In this document: piece by piece, positions 50,478-60,625 of the stretch
Numbering within the stretch: the first letter of the stretch is position 1
Layout: each line of letters begins with the position of its first letter
Assembly: GCF_004342625.1 (NCBI RefSeq)
Contig: NZ_SMAH01000003.1
Coordinates: 1-64,000, forward strand
From: Tepidimonas ignava
GTDB taxonomy: Bacteria > Pseudomonadota > Gammaproteobacteria > Burkholderiales > Burkholderiaceae_C
Length of the DNA: 64,000 nucleotides
Direction of reading: 5' to 3'
Position numbers and translations under genes: made by a program
Notes under the pieces: model-generated
Databases searched by the model: none
Told to the model about the DNA's origin: nothing
Seen by the model: the letters and a program-made list of their open reading frames with translations, nothing else

Positions 50478-51791
50478 TCAAGCCATCCACGGGCCCCAGT
50501 CGGGCTCGCGCACGTTGCCTCGCGCGTTGAGGCGGGCCTTGACGCGGCCGTCCAGGCTGGTGGTCATCAGCGCTTCGCGCCCCTGGGTGCGGGTGGCGTA
50601 AATGATCAGGCGGCCGTTGGGCGCGAAACCCGGGCTCTCGTCGGCCTGGGTGTCGGTCAACGCCGTCACGGCGCCGCTGCTCAGGTCCATCAGGCGCAAC
50701 TGAAACGCGCCGCCCTGACGCGTGACGTAGACCATGTGGCGGCCGTCGGGGCTGATGGCGGGCGAGATGTTGTAGCCGCCATCGTAGGTGACGCGCGTCA
50801 CCTCGCGCCCATCCGGGGTCATGCGGTAAATCTGCGGCGAGCCGCCGCGGTCGCTGACGAAGTACACCGATTTGCCGTCCGGCGCGAAGGCCGGTTCGGT
50901 GTCGATGCCCCCGGTCTGCGTGATGCGCTGCGGCTGGCCACCGTCCAGGTCCAGCGCGTAGATCTGCGAGCTGCCGGCCAGCGTCAGCGTCGCGTACACC
51001 CGGCGACCGTCGGGCGACCAGGCCGGCGCGCTGTTGGAACCACGAAAACTGGCCAACAGCCGCCGCCGTCCGGTGGCGATGTCGTGCACGTAGATGACGG
51101 GCTTGCGCGCTTCGAACGACACGTAGGCCAGTTGCGCGCCGTTGGGTGACCAAGCGGGCGAGATGATCGGCTCACGGCTGGTCAACGCCGGCTGGGCGTT
51201 TTCGCCATCCGCATCGGCCACCCACAGGCGGTGTTGTCCCCCCTGCTCGCCAACGTAGGCGATGCGGGTGGCAAACACCCCGCGCTCGCCGGTCAGTTTT
51301 TCGTAAACGTAGTCGGCGATGCGGTGCGCCGCCAAACGCAACTGACCCGCGCCGACCGGGTAACTTTGCCCGCCCAGGTCGGTGCCGCGCACCGCATCCC
51401 ACAGCCGAAACCGCACATCAAAGCGGCCATCGGCCAATGGGCGCACGCTGCCGGTGATCAGCGCATCCACCCCTTGCGCCTTCCACGGCGCCAGATCCGG
51501 GCGGGTGGTTTCGTCCAGGCCCTGGGTCTGGCTGGGCACTTGCCGCAACAGCCCGCTGCGCACCAGGTCGGCCGCAACGATCGCCGGCACATCCTGCGGC
51601 AGGCCACCCGGTACGCGCCACGGCGCCACCGCAAAGGGAATCTGCTGCATGCCCACGCCGGTGACTTCGACGCGGAACTGCGCGCGCGCCCACGGCGCCG
51701 CCAGCGCTGCGGCGGCCGCGCCCAGCCACTGCCGCCGATGCAGCGCCCAGGGGTTATCTGGAAAAGGGTCGATCGAGGAGGTCGTCGTCAT
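50478..51791 (-). CDS. tolB: TolB, periplasmic beta-propeller
   Basis: Tol-Pal component of 437 residues. A small N-terminal domain is followed by six-bladed beta-propeller repeats such as SREPIISPAWSPNGAQLAYVSFE, SNSAPAWSPDGRRVY and DTEPAFAPDGKSVYFVSDRGG. The start at 51791 is chosen because a longer frame to 51920 would cover the divergent msbA-like gene. The signal region HRRQWLGAAAAALAAPWARA carries a twin arginine. tolQRA are not next to it; the gene upstream is the divergent exporter. Confidence 0.94.
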   Translation of the reverse strand: MTTTSSIDPFPDNPWALHRRQWLGAAAAALAAPWARAQFRVEVTGVGMQQIPFAVAPWRVPGGLPQDVPAIVAADLVRSGLLRQVPSQTQGLDETTRPDLAPWKAQGVDALITGSVRPLADGRFDVRFRLWDAVRGTDLGGQSYPVGAGQLRLAAHRIADYVYEKLTGERGVFATRIAYVGEQGGQHRLWVADADGENAQPALTSREPIISPAWSPNGAQLAYVSFEARKPVIYVHDIATGRRRLLASFRGSNSAPAWSPDGRRVYATLTLAGSSQIYALDLDGGQPQRITQTGGIDTEPAFAPDGKSVYFVSDRGGSPQIYRMTPDGREVTRVTYDGGYNISPAISPDGRHMVYVTRQGGAFQLRLMDLSSGAVTALTDTQADESPGFAPNGRLIIYATRTQGREALMTTSLDGRVKARLNARGNVREPDWGPWMA

Positions 51792-51913
51792 GCGCAATAC
51801 GTCGCCCAGGAGACTCGCCCAGACGAGGAACGGATAATAACGGATCGGCCAAGCGCCTTCGCGGTTGGAACGCTGGCCGGTACGACCGAGTTCCCCACCC
51901 CCCTGGATCGACG
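51792..51913. promoter_or_regulatory. Divergent tolB/msbA promoter region
   Basis: 122 bp between divergent genes. An ATAATA at 51835-51840 gives TATTAT on the minus strand as a possible tolB -10. No good element was seen for the plus-strand gene and no strong ribosome-binding site for either. Confidence 0.3.
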
Positions 51914-53689
51914 TTGACATCCACCGCCCCCACCCCGCCCTCGGCCCCGCTGCATCAGCGTTTGCGGCGGCTGTGGCCGTATTTTCGCCCTGCCCGGGTC
52001 GGCCTGGGGCTGGCGTTGCTCGGCGCGCTGCTGGCCGCCGCCACCGAGCCGGCCATCCCGGCGTTGCTCAAACTGCTGCTGGACGAGGGGTTTGTCGCCG
52101 GGCAGGTGCCGCTGTGGGCGGTGCCACTGGCGCTGATCGGGCTGTTTGCGCTGCGGGGACTGGCCACCTTCGTCGCCCAATACGGCTTGGCCTACACCGC
52201 CAACGGTGGCATGGTGGCGCTGCGCCGCGTGCTGTTCGAGCGGCTGGGACACGCGGAGCTGCGCCTGTTCGCCGAGCACAACGCCAGCCAACTGGCCAAC
52301 ACCGTGGTGTACGAGGTCAACAACGGCGCCGGGCAACTGGTCGGGGCCTTGCTGACAGCGGTGCGCACGGCACTCACCATCGTGGCGCTGCTGGGGTATT
52401 TGCTGTGGCTCAACTGGGCGCTGACGTTGGTGGTGCTGGCGATGTTTCCGCCGATGGCGTGGGGCATGCGGGTGCTGTCGCGGCGGCTGTACGGGGTGAC
52501 ACGGCGCAGCCAGGACGCCACCGACGCGCTGGCCTACGTCGTCGAAGAAAACGTGCTGGCCCACCGACTGATTCGCTTGCACGAAGCGCAGGCGCAGCAA
52601 CAGCAGCGGTTCGACCGCCTCAACCAGACGTTGCGCGGCCTGGCGCTCAAGAGCACCGTGGCCGCCGCACTGATGACCCCGCTGACCCAGCTGCTGGCGG
52701 CGGCGGCGTTGTCGGCGGTGATCGTGATGGCGCTCGTGCAGGCGCAAGGTGGGGTGTCGGTGGGCAGCTTCGTGGGCTTCGTGACCGCGATGCTGATGCT
52801 GGTGACGCCGCTGCGCCAACTGGCCGACATCGCCACGCCGATCACGCGCGGGCTGGCGGCGCTGGAGCGCGGGCTGGCCCTGCTGGAGGCCACGCCGTTG
52901 CAAGCCGGCGGACAGCACGACACACCCCGCGTCCACGGCGCCATCGCGTGGGACGACGTGTGGGTGCAATACCGCCACGGCGCCGGGCACGCGCTGCAGG
53001 GGGTGACGCTGCACGTCCAACCCGGCGAGGTGGTGGCGCTGGTAGGCCCGTCGGGCTCGGGCAAAACCACGCTGGTCAATCTGCTGCCGCGCTTTGTCGA
53101 GGCCAGCCGCGGACGGGTCTTGCTGGACGGGCGCGACGTGCGCGAGTGGGACCTGGTGGCGTTGCGGCGACAGTTCGCCATGGTCAGCCAAGACGTCGTG
53201 ATGCTCAACGACACGGTGCGCGCCAACGTCGCGCTGGGCGACCCCAACCCGGACGACGCGCGCGTGCAGGCGGCCCTGGCCGCGGCCAACTTGGACGACT
53301 GGTGGCCGACGCTGCCCCAAGGGCTGGACACGGTGGTCGGCCACAACGCCGCGCAACTGTCGGGCGGACAGCGTCAACGGCTGGCGATTGCCCGCGCCAT
53401 CTACAAAGACGCGCCGGTGCTGATCCTGGACGAGGCCACGTCGGCGCTGGACAACACCTCCGAGCGGCTGGTGCAACAAGCCCTGGCACGGCTGATGACC
53501 GGGCGCACGACGCTGGTCATCGCGCACCGCTTGTCCACCATCGAACACGCTGACCGCATCGTGGTGCTGGAAGGAGGCTGCGTGGTCGAACAAGGCACGC
53601 ACGCGCAACTGCTGGCCGCGGATGGCCTGTACGCGCGGCTGCACGCGCGTGGCGAGGCGGCTTTTGCTGGCGACGGCCCCCAGGGGTGA
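51914..53689 (+). CDS. msbA: MsbA-like lipid ABC exporter
   Basis: A 591-residue half-transporter: six membrane helices in residues about 25-310, then an ATPase domain. Walker A GPSGSGKTT, signature LSGGQRQRLAIARAIYKDAP, Walker B VLILDEATSALD and the H-loop IAHRLSTIEHADR are intact. MsbA flips lipid A-core across the inner membrane; a different lipid or peptide substrate cannot be excluded. The start is a TTG at 51914, as no ATG lies nearby. It ends 47 bp before the pseudogene at 53737. Confidence 0.88.
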   Translation: MTSTAPTPPSAPLHQRLRRLWPYFRPARVGLGLALLGALLAAATEPAIPALLKLLLDEGFVAGQVPLWAVPLALIGLFALRGLATFVAQYGLAYTANGGMVALRRVLFERLGHAELRLFAEHNASQLANTVVYEVNNGAGQLVGALLTAVRTALTIVALLGYLLWLNWALTLVVLAMFPPMAWGMRVLSRRLYGVTRRSQDATDALAYVVEENVLAHRLIRLHEAQAQQQQRFDRLNQTLRGLALKSTVAAALMTPLTQLLAAAALSAVIVMALVQAQGGVSVGSFVGFVTAMLMLVTPLRQLADIATPITRGLAALERGLALLEATPLQAGGQHDTPRVHGAIAWDDVWVQYRHGAGHALQGVTLHVQPGEVVALVGPSGSGKTTLVNLLPRFVEASRGRVLLDGRDVREWDLVALRRQFAMVSQDVVMLNDTVRANVALGDPNPDDARVQAALAAANLDDWWPTLPQGLDTVVGHNAAQLSGGQRQRLAIARAIYKDAPVLILDEATSALDNTSERLVQQALARLMTGRTTLVIAHRLSTIEHADRIVVLEGGCVVEQGTHAQLLAADGLYARLHARGEAAFAGDGPQG

Positions 53690-53724
53690 CGCACGACCCG
53701 CTGTGGTTTGGCCTCGCTGCCCGC

Positions 53725-53730
53725 TACACT
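53725..53730 (+). promoter_or_regulatory. -10 element before the ATPase pseudogene
   Basis: TACACT, 6 bp before the ATG at 53737; retained although the gene is broken. Confidence 0.35.
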
Positions 53731-53736
53731 GCGCCC

Positions 53737-54674
53737 ATGGCCGAAAAGCAATTCAACACCGCCGGCCCCAGCAAGCCGGAGCTGCACTACCTGCTGGATC
53801 CGCTGGAGCGGGTGGATTTGCAAGAGATCGAAGCGCTGGTCGAAGCGCAGCGCTACGTCGTGCTGCACGCCCCGCATGAGGTCGACGCGCTGGTGGGCGG
53901 CACGCTCATTTCACTGCTGCGCTAAATCCGCGCCGGCTACGCGCAGCGCCCGCAGGCTTTTCCGCAAACGGTGGTGCTGTGCGGCGTGCGCGAGCAGCGC
54001 GTGCACCGCGTCATCAGCCGCTTGCTGGCCAGCGAGCATTCTGATGACACGTTGCCCACCGACGACGTGGAGTACGTGGTCGACCTTGGCCTCATCACCA
54101 CCCGCCCGCAGCTGCGCATCGCCAACCGCATCTACCCCGAAGTCATTCCGCGCGAGCTGACCTGGACGCGGCAAATCACCATCGCGCACGAGCAGGCCTG
54201 GTACCTCACGCCTGAGCGCCGGCTCGACATGCCCAAGCTGCTGGCGGCGTTTCAGCAGTTCTTCCGCGAAAACGCCGACGCCTGGATCGAGCGCTTTCAG
54301 TACAGGAAGCTGGCCCACAGCTGCTGCTGCAGGCGTTTTTGCAGCGCATCGTCAACGGCGGTGGGCGCATCAGCCGCGAGTATGGCTTGGGGCGGCGGCG
54401 CACCGACCTCTTGATCGAGTGGCCGATCGACGAAGCGCAGGGGCTGCTGGGGCCGCTGCAGCGGGTGGTGCTGGAGCTCAAGATCGTGCACAAGAGCCTG
54501 GAGGCCACGCTGCACGAGGGGCTGGCCCAGACGGCGCAGTACGCCGACCACTGCGGCGCGGATGAGGCGCACCTGATCGTCTTTGACCGCCGGCCGGGTA
54601 TCCCATGGGACGACAAGATCTGGCAGCGCACCGAGCAAGTCGGCAGCCGCACGGTGGGGGTGTGGGGGATGTGA
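53737..54674 (+). pseudogene. AAA-ATPase/PD-(D/E)XK family gene, decayed
   Basis: Pieces of one gene of the family with an N-terminal AAA-like ATPase and a C-terminal PD-(D/E)XK nuclease. The frame begins MAEKQFNTAGPSKPELHYLL and runs to VVLHAP, where the Walker A loop should follow but is deleted. After LISLLR a TAA at 53923-53925 stands where the family has a Gln codon, a C-to-T change. The frame then continues IRAGYAQRPQAFP. Near 54302-54306 one base is lost, shifting EAGPQLLLQAFLQR into another frame, which runs to 54674. The nuclease core R-R-x-D-L-L-I and LELKI are still readable. It is clearly non-functional. Confidence 0.88.
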
Positions 54675-54681
54675 AGTCGCC

Positions 54682-56172
54682 CTACAGCAGCACGATGTCG
54701 TACTGCTCTTGCGTCATGGCGCTTTCGCTCTGCAGCGAAATCGGCTTGCCGATGAAGTCCGACAGGCCCGCCAGGTGCTGGCTTTCCTCGTCCAGGAAAC
54801 GCTCGATCACCGCGGGCGCGGCCACGATGCGAAACTCGCGTGGGTTGAAGGCGCGCGCCTCGCGCAAAATCTCACGCAGGATGTCGTAACAGACGGTGCG
54901 CGCGGTGCGCACGCGGCCGCGGCCGTCGCACGCCGGGCAGGTTTCCGTCAGCATCTGCGCCAGCGACTCGCGCGTGCGCTTGCGCGTCATTTCCACCAGC
55001 CCCAGCGCCGAAAAGCCCCCCACCATCGTCTTGACACGGTCGCGCGCCAGTTGTTTGCGCAGCTCGGCCAGCACGGCTTCGCGGTGCTCTTCGCGCGCCA
55101 TGTCGATGAAGTCGATGATGATGATGCCCCCCAGGTTGCGCAGCCGCAACTGCCGCGCGATGGCCTGCGCGGCTTCTAGGTTGGTGCGAAACACCGTGTC
55201 GTCGAAGTTGCGCGCGCCCACAAACGCGCCGGTGTTGACATCGATCGTGGTCAGCGCTTCGGTCTGGTCGATGATCAGGTAGCCGCCGCTTTTGAGGTCG
55301 ACGCGCCGGCCCAGCGCGCGCAGGATCTCCTCGTCCACTTGAAAGGGCTCGAAAATCGGCCGCTCGCCACGGTACAGTTGCAGCCGCTCGGCCACCTGCG
55401 GCGTGTATTCCTGGGCAAACGCCTGCAAGGCGGCAAACTGCTCGCGCGAGTCGACCTGGATCGAGCGCGTGGCGGGCGTGGCCAAATCCCGCAGCACGCG
55501 CTGCACCAGGGTCAGCTCCTCGTACAGCAGGGTCGGGGGGCGGGCGCTGTTGGCACGCTCGCGGATGCGCTGCCATGTTTTGCGCAGGTAGGCGATGTCA
55601 TCGGCCAGCTCCTCGTCGCTGGCGTCTTCGGCGTTGGTGCGCAGGATGAAGCCACCGCCGCCCTCGCCCACCAGCGACTGCAAGCGCTGGCGCAGGGCCT
55701 CGCGCTGGGCGCTGGGGATTTTTTGCGACACCCCGATGTGTTCGTCGTGCGGCAGAAACACCAGCAGCCGCCCCGCTATACTGATCTGCGCCGTCAGCCG
55801 CGCGCCTTTGCTGCCGATGGGGTCCTTGAGCACCTGCACCAGCAGCGACTGGCCCTCGAACACCTGGCGCTCGATGGGCGGCGGCGCGGGGCGCCCGCCC
55901 CCGTGGTCGGCGTCGGCGCGCGCGGGGCCGAACCGCTGCTGGATGTGCGGCAGCAAATCGGCCACATGCAAAAATGCCGTGCGTTCCAAGCCGATGTCGA
56001 TGAACGCCGACTGCATGCCCGGCAGCACACGCTGCACCCGCCCGACGTAGATGTTGCCCACCAGCCCGCGCTCCAGCGCGCGCTCGATGTGCACCTCCTG
56101 CACCGCGCCTTGCTCAATGATGGCCACGCGCGTTTCCTGCGGCGACCAGTTGATGAGGATGTCGTGCGTCAT
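54682..56172 (-). CDS. rng: Ribonuclease G
   Basis: Endoribonuclease that matures the 5' end of 16S rRNA and degrades some mRNAs. It has 496 residues from the ATG at 56172 (MTHDILINWSPQETRV). An S1-like RNA-binding domain (about 35-130, with AFIDIGLERTAFLHV) is followed by the RNase E/G catalytic core. That core has DVNTGAFVGARNFDDTVFRTN and GIIIIDFIDM, which carry the metal-binding aspartates, and CPACDGRG for the zinc link. It is last in the yebC-to-rng cluster, 11 bp after maf, and ends 7 bp from the convergent pseudogene. Confidence 0.95.
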   Translation of the reverse strand: MTHDILINWSPQETRVAIIEQGAVQEVHIERALERGLVGNIYVGRVQRVLPGMQSAFIDIGLERTAFLHVADLLPHIQQRFGPARADADHGGGRPAPPPIERQVFEGQSLLVQVLKDPIGSKGARLTAQISIAGRLLVFLPHDEHIGVSQKIPSAQREALRQRLQSLVGEGGGGFILRTNAEDASDEELADDIAYLRKTWQRIRERANSARPPTLLYEELTLVQRVLRDLATPATRSIQVDSREQFAALQAFAQEYTPQVAERLQLYRGERPIFEPFQVDEEILRALGRRVDLKSGGYLIIDQTEALTTIDVNTGAFVGARNFDDTVFRTNLEAAQAIARQLRLRNLGGIIIIDFIDMAREEHREAVLAELRKQLARDRVKTMVGGFSALGLVEMTRKRTRESLAQMLTETCPACDGRGRVRTARTVCYDILREILREARAFNPREFRIVAAPAVIERFLDEESQHLAGLSDFIGKPISLQSESAMTQEQYDIVLL

Positions 56173-56183
56173 GGCGTGCAAGG

Positions 56184-56819
56184 TTACCGCAGCGGGGTCA
56201 GGCCGGCGCGCGCCAGCAGCTCGCCGGTCTCGAACGCCGGCAGGCCGACGATGCCGCTGTGGCTGCCATGGATGCGCCGTACCCACAGCGCCGCCACACC
56301 CTGGATGGCGTAAGCGCCGGCTTTGCCCATCGGCTCGCCGCTGGTGACGTAGGCGTCGATCTCCGCCGAGGTCAGCCACTTGAACAGCACCCGCGAGCGG
56401 CTCAGCCGCAGCCAGCGCCGCGGGCCGTGCGCCACCGCCACGGCGGTCAGCACCTCGTGCGCACGCCCGCTCAAGCGCGCCAGCATCACCGCCGCGTCGG
56501 CGGCGTCGGTGGGCTTGCCCAGGATCGCGCCGTCCACGGCCACCGTGGTGTCGGCGCTCAGCACCACGCCCGCCGGCCAGCTGCGGCGGCGCAGGCGGGC
56601 CACCGCCGCGGCCAGCTTGGCGCGCGTCACACGCCGCACGTAGGCGGCGGGCGGCTCGTTCGGTGCGGGCACTTCCAGCTCCTCGGGGTCTTCGTGCGCG
56701 TCGGGCAGCAGCGGCACCGGTGTCACGCCCCAGGTGCGCAGCAGCTCGTGGCGGCGCGGGCTTTGCGACGCCAGATAGACCCAGGGGCGGCCATCGGTGG
56801 GCAGGTCGGGCGGGCTCAT
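56184..56819 (-). CDS. maf: Maf-family nucleotide pyrophosphatase
   Basis: A 211-residue Maf/YhdE-type enzyme that hydrolyses non-canonical or pyrimidine nucleoside triphosphates. Signature LASQSPRRHELL near the N-terminus, the catalytic Asp in SADTTVAVDG, LGKPTDAADA and KAGAYAIQG are all present. It overlaps rlmH by 4 nt. Confidence 0.94.
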   Translation of the reverse strand: MSPPDLPTDGRPWVYLASQSPRRHELLRTWGVTPVPLLPDAHEDPEELEVPAPNEPPAAYVRRVTRAKLAAAVARLRRRSWPAGVVLSADTTVAVDGAILGKPTDAADAAVMLARLSGRAHEVLTAVAVAHGPRRWLRLSRSRVLFKWLTSAEIDAYVTSGEPMGKAGAYAIQGVAALWVRRIHGSHSGIVGLPAFETGELLARAGLTPLR

Positions 56820-57286
56820 GCGCGGTGGTAAGGATGTCCGTGAACGATGGACCAGGCGCGGTACAACTGTTCCAACAGCACCACGCGCGCGAGCGCGTGG
56901 GGCAACGTCAGGTCCGACAGGCGCAGCCGCTCGTGGGCCTGCTCGCGCAACGCCGGGTTCAGCCCATCAGGGCCGCCGATCAACAGCGCGACGTCGGCGC
57001 CCAGATGCTGCCACCGTTGCCAGCGTTGGGCGAGCTGCTCGGTGGTGCAGCGCTGGCCGCGCTCGTCCAGCGCAACCACGTGGGCGCTTTTGGGCAGGGC
57101 GGCACGCAGCCGCTCGGCTTCGGCGGCCATGCAGGCCTCGGCCCCGCGCGTGTCGGTGCGCGGCTCGGCTTTGACGGTCTGCAGCACGACGCGCTGCGTT
57201 GGCGGAAAGCGCTTCAAGTAATCCGCGCACGCGGCCTCGGCCCAGTCGGGCAAGCGCTGCCCGACGGCCAGCACGTGGATTTTCAT
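56816..57286 (-). CDS. rlmH: RlmH, 23S rRNA pseudouridine methyltransferase
   Basis: A 156-residue SPOUT methyltransferase that methylates pseudouridine 1915 of 23S rRNA. It begins MKIHVLAVGQRLPDWAEAAC. The SAM-binding trefoil-knot segments VALDERGQ, ALLIGGPDGLNPALR and LPHALARVVLLEQLYRAWSI are conserved, ending GHPYHR. It overlaps both maf and rsfS by 4 nt. Confidence 0.96.
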   Translation of the reverse strand: MKIHVLAVGQRLPDWAEAACADYLKRFPPTQRVVLQTVKAEPRTDTRGAEACMAAEAERLRAALPKSAHVVALDERGQRCTTEQLAQRWQRWQHLGADVALLIGGPDGLNPALREQAHERLRLSDLTLPHALARVVLLEQLYRAWSIVHGHPYHRA

Positions 57287-57753
57287 GCTGGATCGGCAGC
57301 GCTTGCGGGACGCCGGCGCCGCGGCGCCCGGTTGGACGCTGGGGCCGCGGTGGTGGCAGGGGCGGTCCCCGAAGCGGCGGTCCGCGTGGCCGCGCGACGC
57401 AGCCGCACCGGCTTGTCGCCCCAAATCTCCTCCAGCCGGTAGTACTGGCGGATGGCCGGCTGCATCACGTGCACGACGGCGGCGCCGCAGTCGACGATGA
57501 TCCACTCGCCGTTGTCCTCGCCCTCCAGCCGGGGCTTGGGAAAGCCGGCCTCCACGACCTTGTCGCGCACGCTGGCGGCCAGCGCCTTGGTTTGGCGGTT
57601 GGAGGTGCCGCTGGCGATGATGACGCGCTCGAACAGCGGGGTGAGCGCCTGCGTGTCGTACACGCGGATGTCCTGCGCTTTGACGTCTTCCAGGCCATCG
57701 ACGATGGCACGCTGAAGTATTTGGATGCGGCGTTGGGCGGCGGTGTCGGTCAT
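57283..57753 (-). CDS. rsfS: RsfS, ribosome silencing factor
   Basis: A 156-residue protein that binds ribosomal protein L14 and blocks 30S/50S joining in stationary phase. The conserved core is ALEDVKAQDI-like: GLEDVKAQDIRVYDTQAL, SNRQTKALAASV, GEDNGEWIIVDCGAAVVHVM and RQYYRLEEIW. An unusual basic, Ala/Pro-rich tail of some 40 residues follows the core. Overlaps with rlmH and nadD are 4 nt each. Confidence 0.95.
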   Translation of the reverse strand: MTDTAAQRRIQILQRAIVDGLEDVKAQDIRVYDTQALTPLFERVIIASGTSNRQTKALAASVRDKVVEAGFPKPRLEGEDNGEWIIVDCGAAVVHVMQPAIRQYYRLEEIWGDKPVRLRRAATRTAASGTAPATTAAPASNRAPRRRRPASAADPA

Positions 57754-58373
57754 GGATCGGTGGGTGAAGGGAGACGGTACAAACCGTGTTCGACAATATA
57801 CCGCGCAACCGCCACCGGCACCAGCGCGCGCAGCGCCGCTTCGTCGGCGCCTGCGGCCACGGCTGCACGCACGGCGGTGGAGCTGACCGGCAGCGGCGGC
57901 AGCTCCAAGCTCAGGGCACAGGCCCCGGGTGGACCTGGGGCGACGCAGCCCGGCCGCTGCGCCACCACCACCGTGGCCAGCGCCAGCACGTCGCGCCAGC
58001 GTTTCCAGGTGGGCAGCGCCGCCCACTGGTCGGCCCCCAGCAGCAGCAACAGCTCGGCCGCGGGGTGCTCGGCACGCAGCTCGGTCAGCGTGTCCACCGT
58101 GTACGAAGGCCCCGTGCGCCGCAGCTCGCGCGCGTCCAGCACCACGCCGGGCAAATCGCCAAACGCCCGTTGGCACATCGCCAGCCGATGCGCCGCGTCG
58201 GTCAGCGGGCGTGCCTTGTGCCAGGCCTGCCCGGTGGGCACGATGTGCAGCGCATCGAGGTCTAGCTGCGCCAGCGCCGCCTCGGCCAGCGCCCGGTGCG
58301 CGCGGTGGGGCGGGTCAAACGCCCCACCCAGCACACCGACACGGCGCCGCTGCGGGGCTGGCCGCTCGCTCAC
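57750..58373 (-). CDS. nadD: NadD, nicotinate-nucleotide adenylyltransferase
   Basis: NAD biosynthesis enzyme joining ATP and nicotinate mononucleotide. It has 207 residues from a GTG at 58373 whose first bases overlap the hemF stop (GTGA). The nucleotidyltransferase motif is [19 protein letters not shown], with SYTVDTL and [11 protein letters not shown] later. SSTAVRAAV is the usual ISST(x)IR variant. A longer frame into hemF was rejected. Confidence 0.94.
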   Translation of the reverse strand: MSERPAPQRRRVGVLGGAFDPPHRAHRALAEAALAQLDLDALHIVPTGQAWHKARPLTDAAHRLAMCQRAFGDLPGVVLDARELRRTGPSYTVDTLTELRAEHPAAELLLLLGADQWAALPTWKRWRDVLALATVVVAQRPGCVAPGPPGACALSLELPPLPVSSTAVRAAVAAGADEAALRALVPVAVARYIVEHGLYRLPSPTDP

Positions 58374-59284
58374 AACCAATCCCGTCGCACCAAAAATTCG
58401 GTCAGCAGGCGATGCTCCGGCGTGCCCGGCGCCGGTCGCTCGTCGTAGGCCCAGCGCACCAGCGGCGGCATCGACAGCAGGATCGACTCGGTGCGCCCGC
58501 CCGACTGCAAGCCGAAGTGCGTTCCACGATCCCACACCAGGTTGAACTCGACGTAGCGACCACGCCGGTACAGTTGGAACTGGCGCTCGCGCTCACCGTA
58601 AGGCGTGTCCTTGCGCCGCTGCACGATGGGCACGTAGGCGTGCAAAAAGGCATCCCCCACCGCCCGTGTCAGCGCCAGCCCGCCTTCGACGCCGAGTTCG
58701 GTGAGGTCGTCGTAAAAAATGCCGCCGATGCCGCGCTGTTCCCCCCGGTGGCGCAGGCAAAAATAGTCATCGCACCAGGCTTTGAAGCGCGGGTATTTGT
58801 CGTCGCCAAACGGCGCCAGCGCCTGCGCGCAGGTACGGTGAAAATGCACCGCGTCCTCTTCGAAGCCGTAGTACGGCGTCAGGTCCATGCCGCCGCCGAA
58901 CCAGCTCACCGCAGCGCCACCCTGGGGGCGTGCCGTGATCATGCGCACATTCATGTGCACGGTGGGCACGTACGGGTTGCGCGGGTGGAACACGAGCGAC
59001 ACGCCCAACGCCTCGAAGGGCGCGCCCGCCAGCTCCGGCCGGTGCTGGGTGGCCGAGGGCGGCAGCCGCGGGCCGCTGACGTGGGAAAACCCGCAGCCGG
59101 CGCGCTCGAACACCTCGCCGCCTTCCAGGATTTGCGTCACGCCGCTGCCTTGCAGCGTGCTGCCGGGCTCCTTTTCCCAGGCGTCGGACAGGAACGATCG
59201 CCCGTCGATTTCGGCGATCGCGCTGGTGATGCGTGCCTGCAAGCCCAGCAGGTACTCGCGCATCGTAGGCACCGGGTCGTTCAC
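58370..59284 (-). CDS. hemF: HemF, oxygen-dependent coproporphyrinogen oxidase
   Basis: Aerobic haem-biosynthesis enzyme converting coproporphyrinogen III to protoporphyrinogen IX. The 304-residue length is typical. Signatures [43 protein letters not shown] and [15 protein letters not shown] are intact. It follows purD after 42 bp, the only real gap in the cluster before maf. Confidence 0.97.
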   Translation of the reverse strand: MNDPVPTMREYLLGLQARITSAIAEIDGRSFLSDAWEKEPGSTLQGSGVTQILEGGEVFERAGCGFSHVSGPRLPPSATQHRPELAGAPFEALGVSLVFHPRNPYVPTVHMNVRMITARPQGGAAVSWFGGGMDLTPYYGFEEDAVHFHRTCAQALAPFGDDKYPRFKAWCDDYFCLRHRGEQRGIGGIFYDDLTELGVEGGLALTRAVGDAFLHAYVPIVQRRKDTPYGERERQFQLYRRGRYVEFNLVWDRGTHFGLQSGGRTESILLSMPPLVRWAYDERPAPGTPEHRLLTEFLVRRDWL

Positions 59285-59326
59285 GGCTGCTCTCCTCTGA
59301 AGGTCGCCCAGGGTGGCCGCGCGGCC

Positions 59327-60625
59327 TCAACCGCGCGCCAGCGCCCGGTGGCCAATGTCACGCCGGTATTGCATGCCGGCCAGGCGCACGCCATCGACCA
59401 GCGCGTAGGCCCGCGCGCGCGCGGCGGCCACATCCGTGCCCAGGGCCGTGCAGCACAGCACCCGCCCACCGCTGGCGACCAAGCGCCCGGTCGCGTCCAG
59501 CGCGGTGCCGGCATGGAACACCATGGCGTCGTCGCCGTCGGCCGGCAGCGCTTCGATGACGTCGCCCTTGCGAGGGTTGAGAGGGTAGCCCTCGGCGGCC
59601 ACCACCACCCCCAGCGCCACGCGCTCGTCCCACTGCAGCGTCACTTGGTCGAGCCGCCCTTCGGTGGCCGCCAGCAGCACCGGCACCAGGTCGCTGCGCA
59701 GCCGCATCAGGATGGGCTGGGTTTCGGGGTCGCCCATGCGGCAGTTGAACTCCAGCGTGCGCGGCGTGCCGTCCGGCGCGATCATCAGCCCGGCGTACAA
59801 AAAGCCCGTGTAGGGCGTGCCTTCGGCCGCCATGGCGCGCACGGTGGGCTCGATGATGTCGCGCATCACGCGCGCGTGCACCTCGGGCGTGACCACGGGC
59901 GCGGGCGAATAGGCCCCCATGCCACCCGTGTTGGGGCCGGCGTCGCCGTCGAGCAGCCGTTTGTGGTCCTGGCTCGTGGCCAGCGGCAGCACGTGCTCGC
60001 CGTCCACCAGCACGATGAAGCTGGCTTCCTCGCCCTCCAGGTACGACTCGATGACCACGCGCGCGCCCTCGGCGTTGTGCTGCACGCCCAGCCGGTTGTC
60101 CAGCAGCATGAAGTCGATCGCCTCGTGCGCCTCGGCGGCCGTCATCGCCACCACCACGCCTTTGCCGGCGGCCAGGCCATCGGCCTTGACGACGATGGGC
60201 GCGCCGACGCGCTCGACGTAGGCGTGCGCGGCGGCCGCGTCGGCAAAGGTCTCGTGCGCCGCGGTCGGGATGCCGTGGCGCTGCATGAACGCTTTGGCAA
60301 AGGCTTTGGAGCTCTCCAGGCGTGCCGCGGCCTGCGTCGGCCCGAAGATGCGCAGCCCCGCGGCCCGGAAGGCATCGACGATGCCGGCGGCCAGCGGCGC
60401 TTCGGGCCCCACCACGGTCAGGTCGATGCGCTGCTCGCGCGCCCAGTCGCGCAACGCCGCCACGTCGCTCAGCGGCACGTTGGTCAGACGCGGGTCGCGC
60501 GCGGTGCCGCCGTTGCCCGGCGCCACGAACACCTGCGCCGCCTGCGGCGACTGCGCCAGCTTCCACGCCAGCGCATGCTCGCGGCCGCCCCCCCCCACCA
60601 CCAGGATGCGCAGCCCGCCGCTCAT
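59327..60625 (-). CDS. purD: PurD, GAR synthetase
   Basis: ATP-grasp enzyme joining phosphoribosylamine and glycine in purine synthesis; 432 residues. N-terminal [20 protein letters not shown], the ATP-grasp segments [15 protein letters not shown] and [14 protein letters not shown], and the C-domain [13 protein letters not shown] and [13 protein letters not shown] are diagnostic. It overlaps yebC by 4 nt. Confidence 0.97.
   Translation of the reverse strand: MSGGLRILVVGGGGREHALAWKLAQSPQAAQVFVAPGNGGTARDPRLTNVPLSDVAALRDWAREQRIDLTVVGPEAPLAAGIVDAFRAAGLRIFGPTQAAARLESSKAFAKAFMQRHGIPTAAHETFADAAAAHAYVERVGAPIVVKADGLAAGKGVVVAMTAAEAHEAIDFMLLDNRLGVQHNAEGARVVIESYLEGEEASFIVLVDGEHVLPLATSQDHKRLLDGDAGPNTGGMGAYSPAPVVTPEVHARVMRDIIEPTVRAMAAEGTPYTGFLYAGLMIAPDGTPRTLEFNCRMGDPETQPILMRLRSDLVPVLLAATEGRLDQVTLQWDERVALGVVVAAEGYPLNPRKGDVIEALPADGDDAMVFHAGTALDATGRLVASGGRVLCCTALGTDVAAARARAYALVDGVRLAGMQYRRDIGHRALARG

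Noticed and set aside
51792-51920. 43-codon upstream extension of tolB
   Set aside because: It would overlap the divergent msbA-like start and would bury the signal peptide; the Met at 51791 fits.
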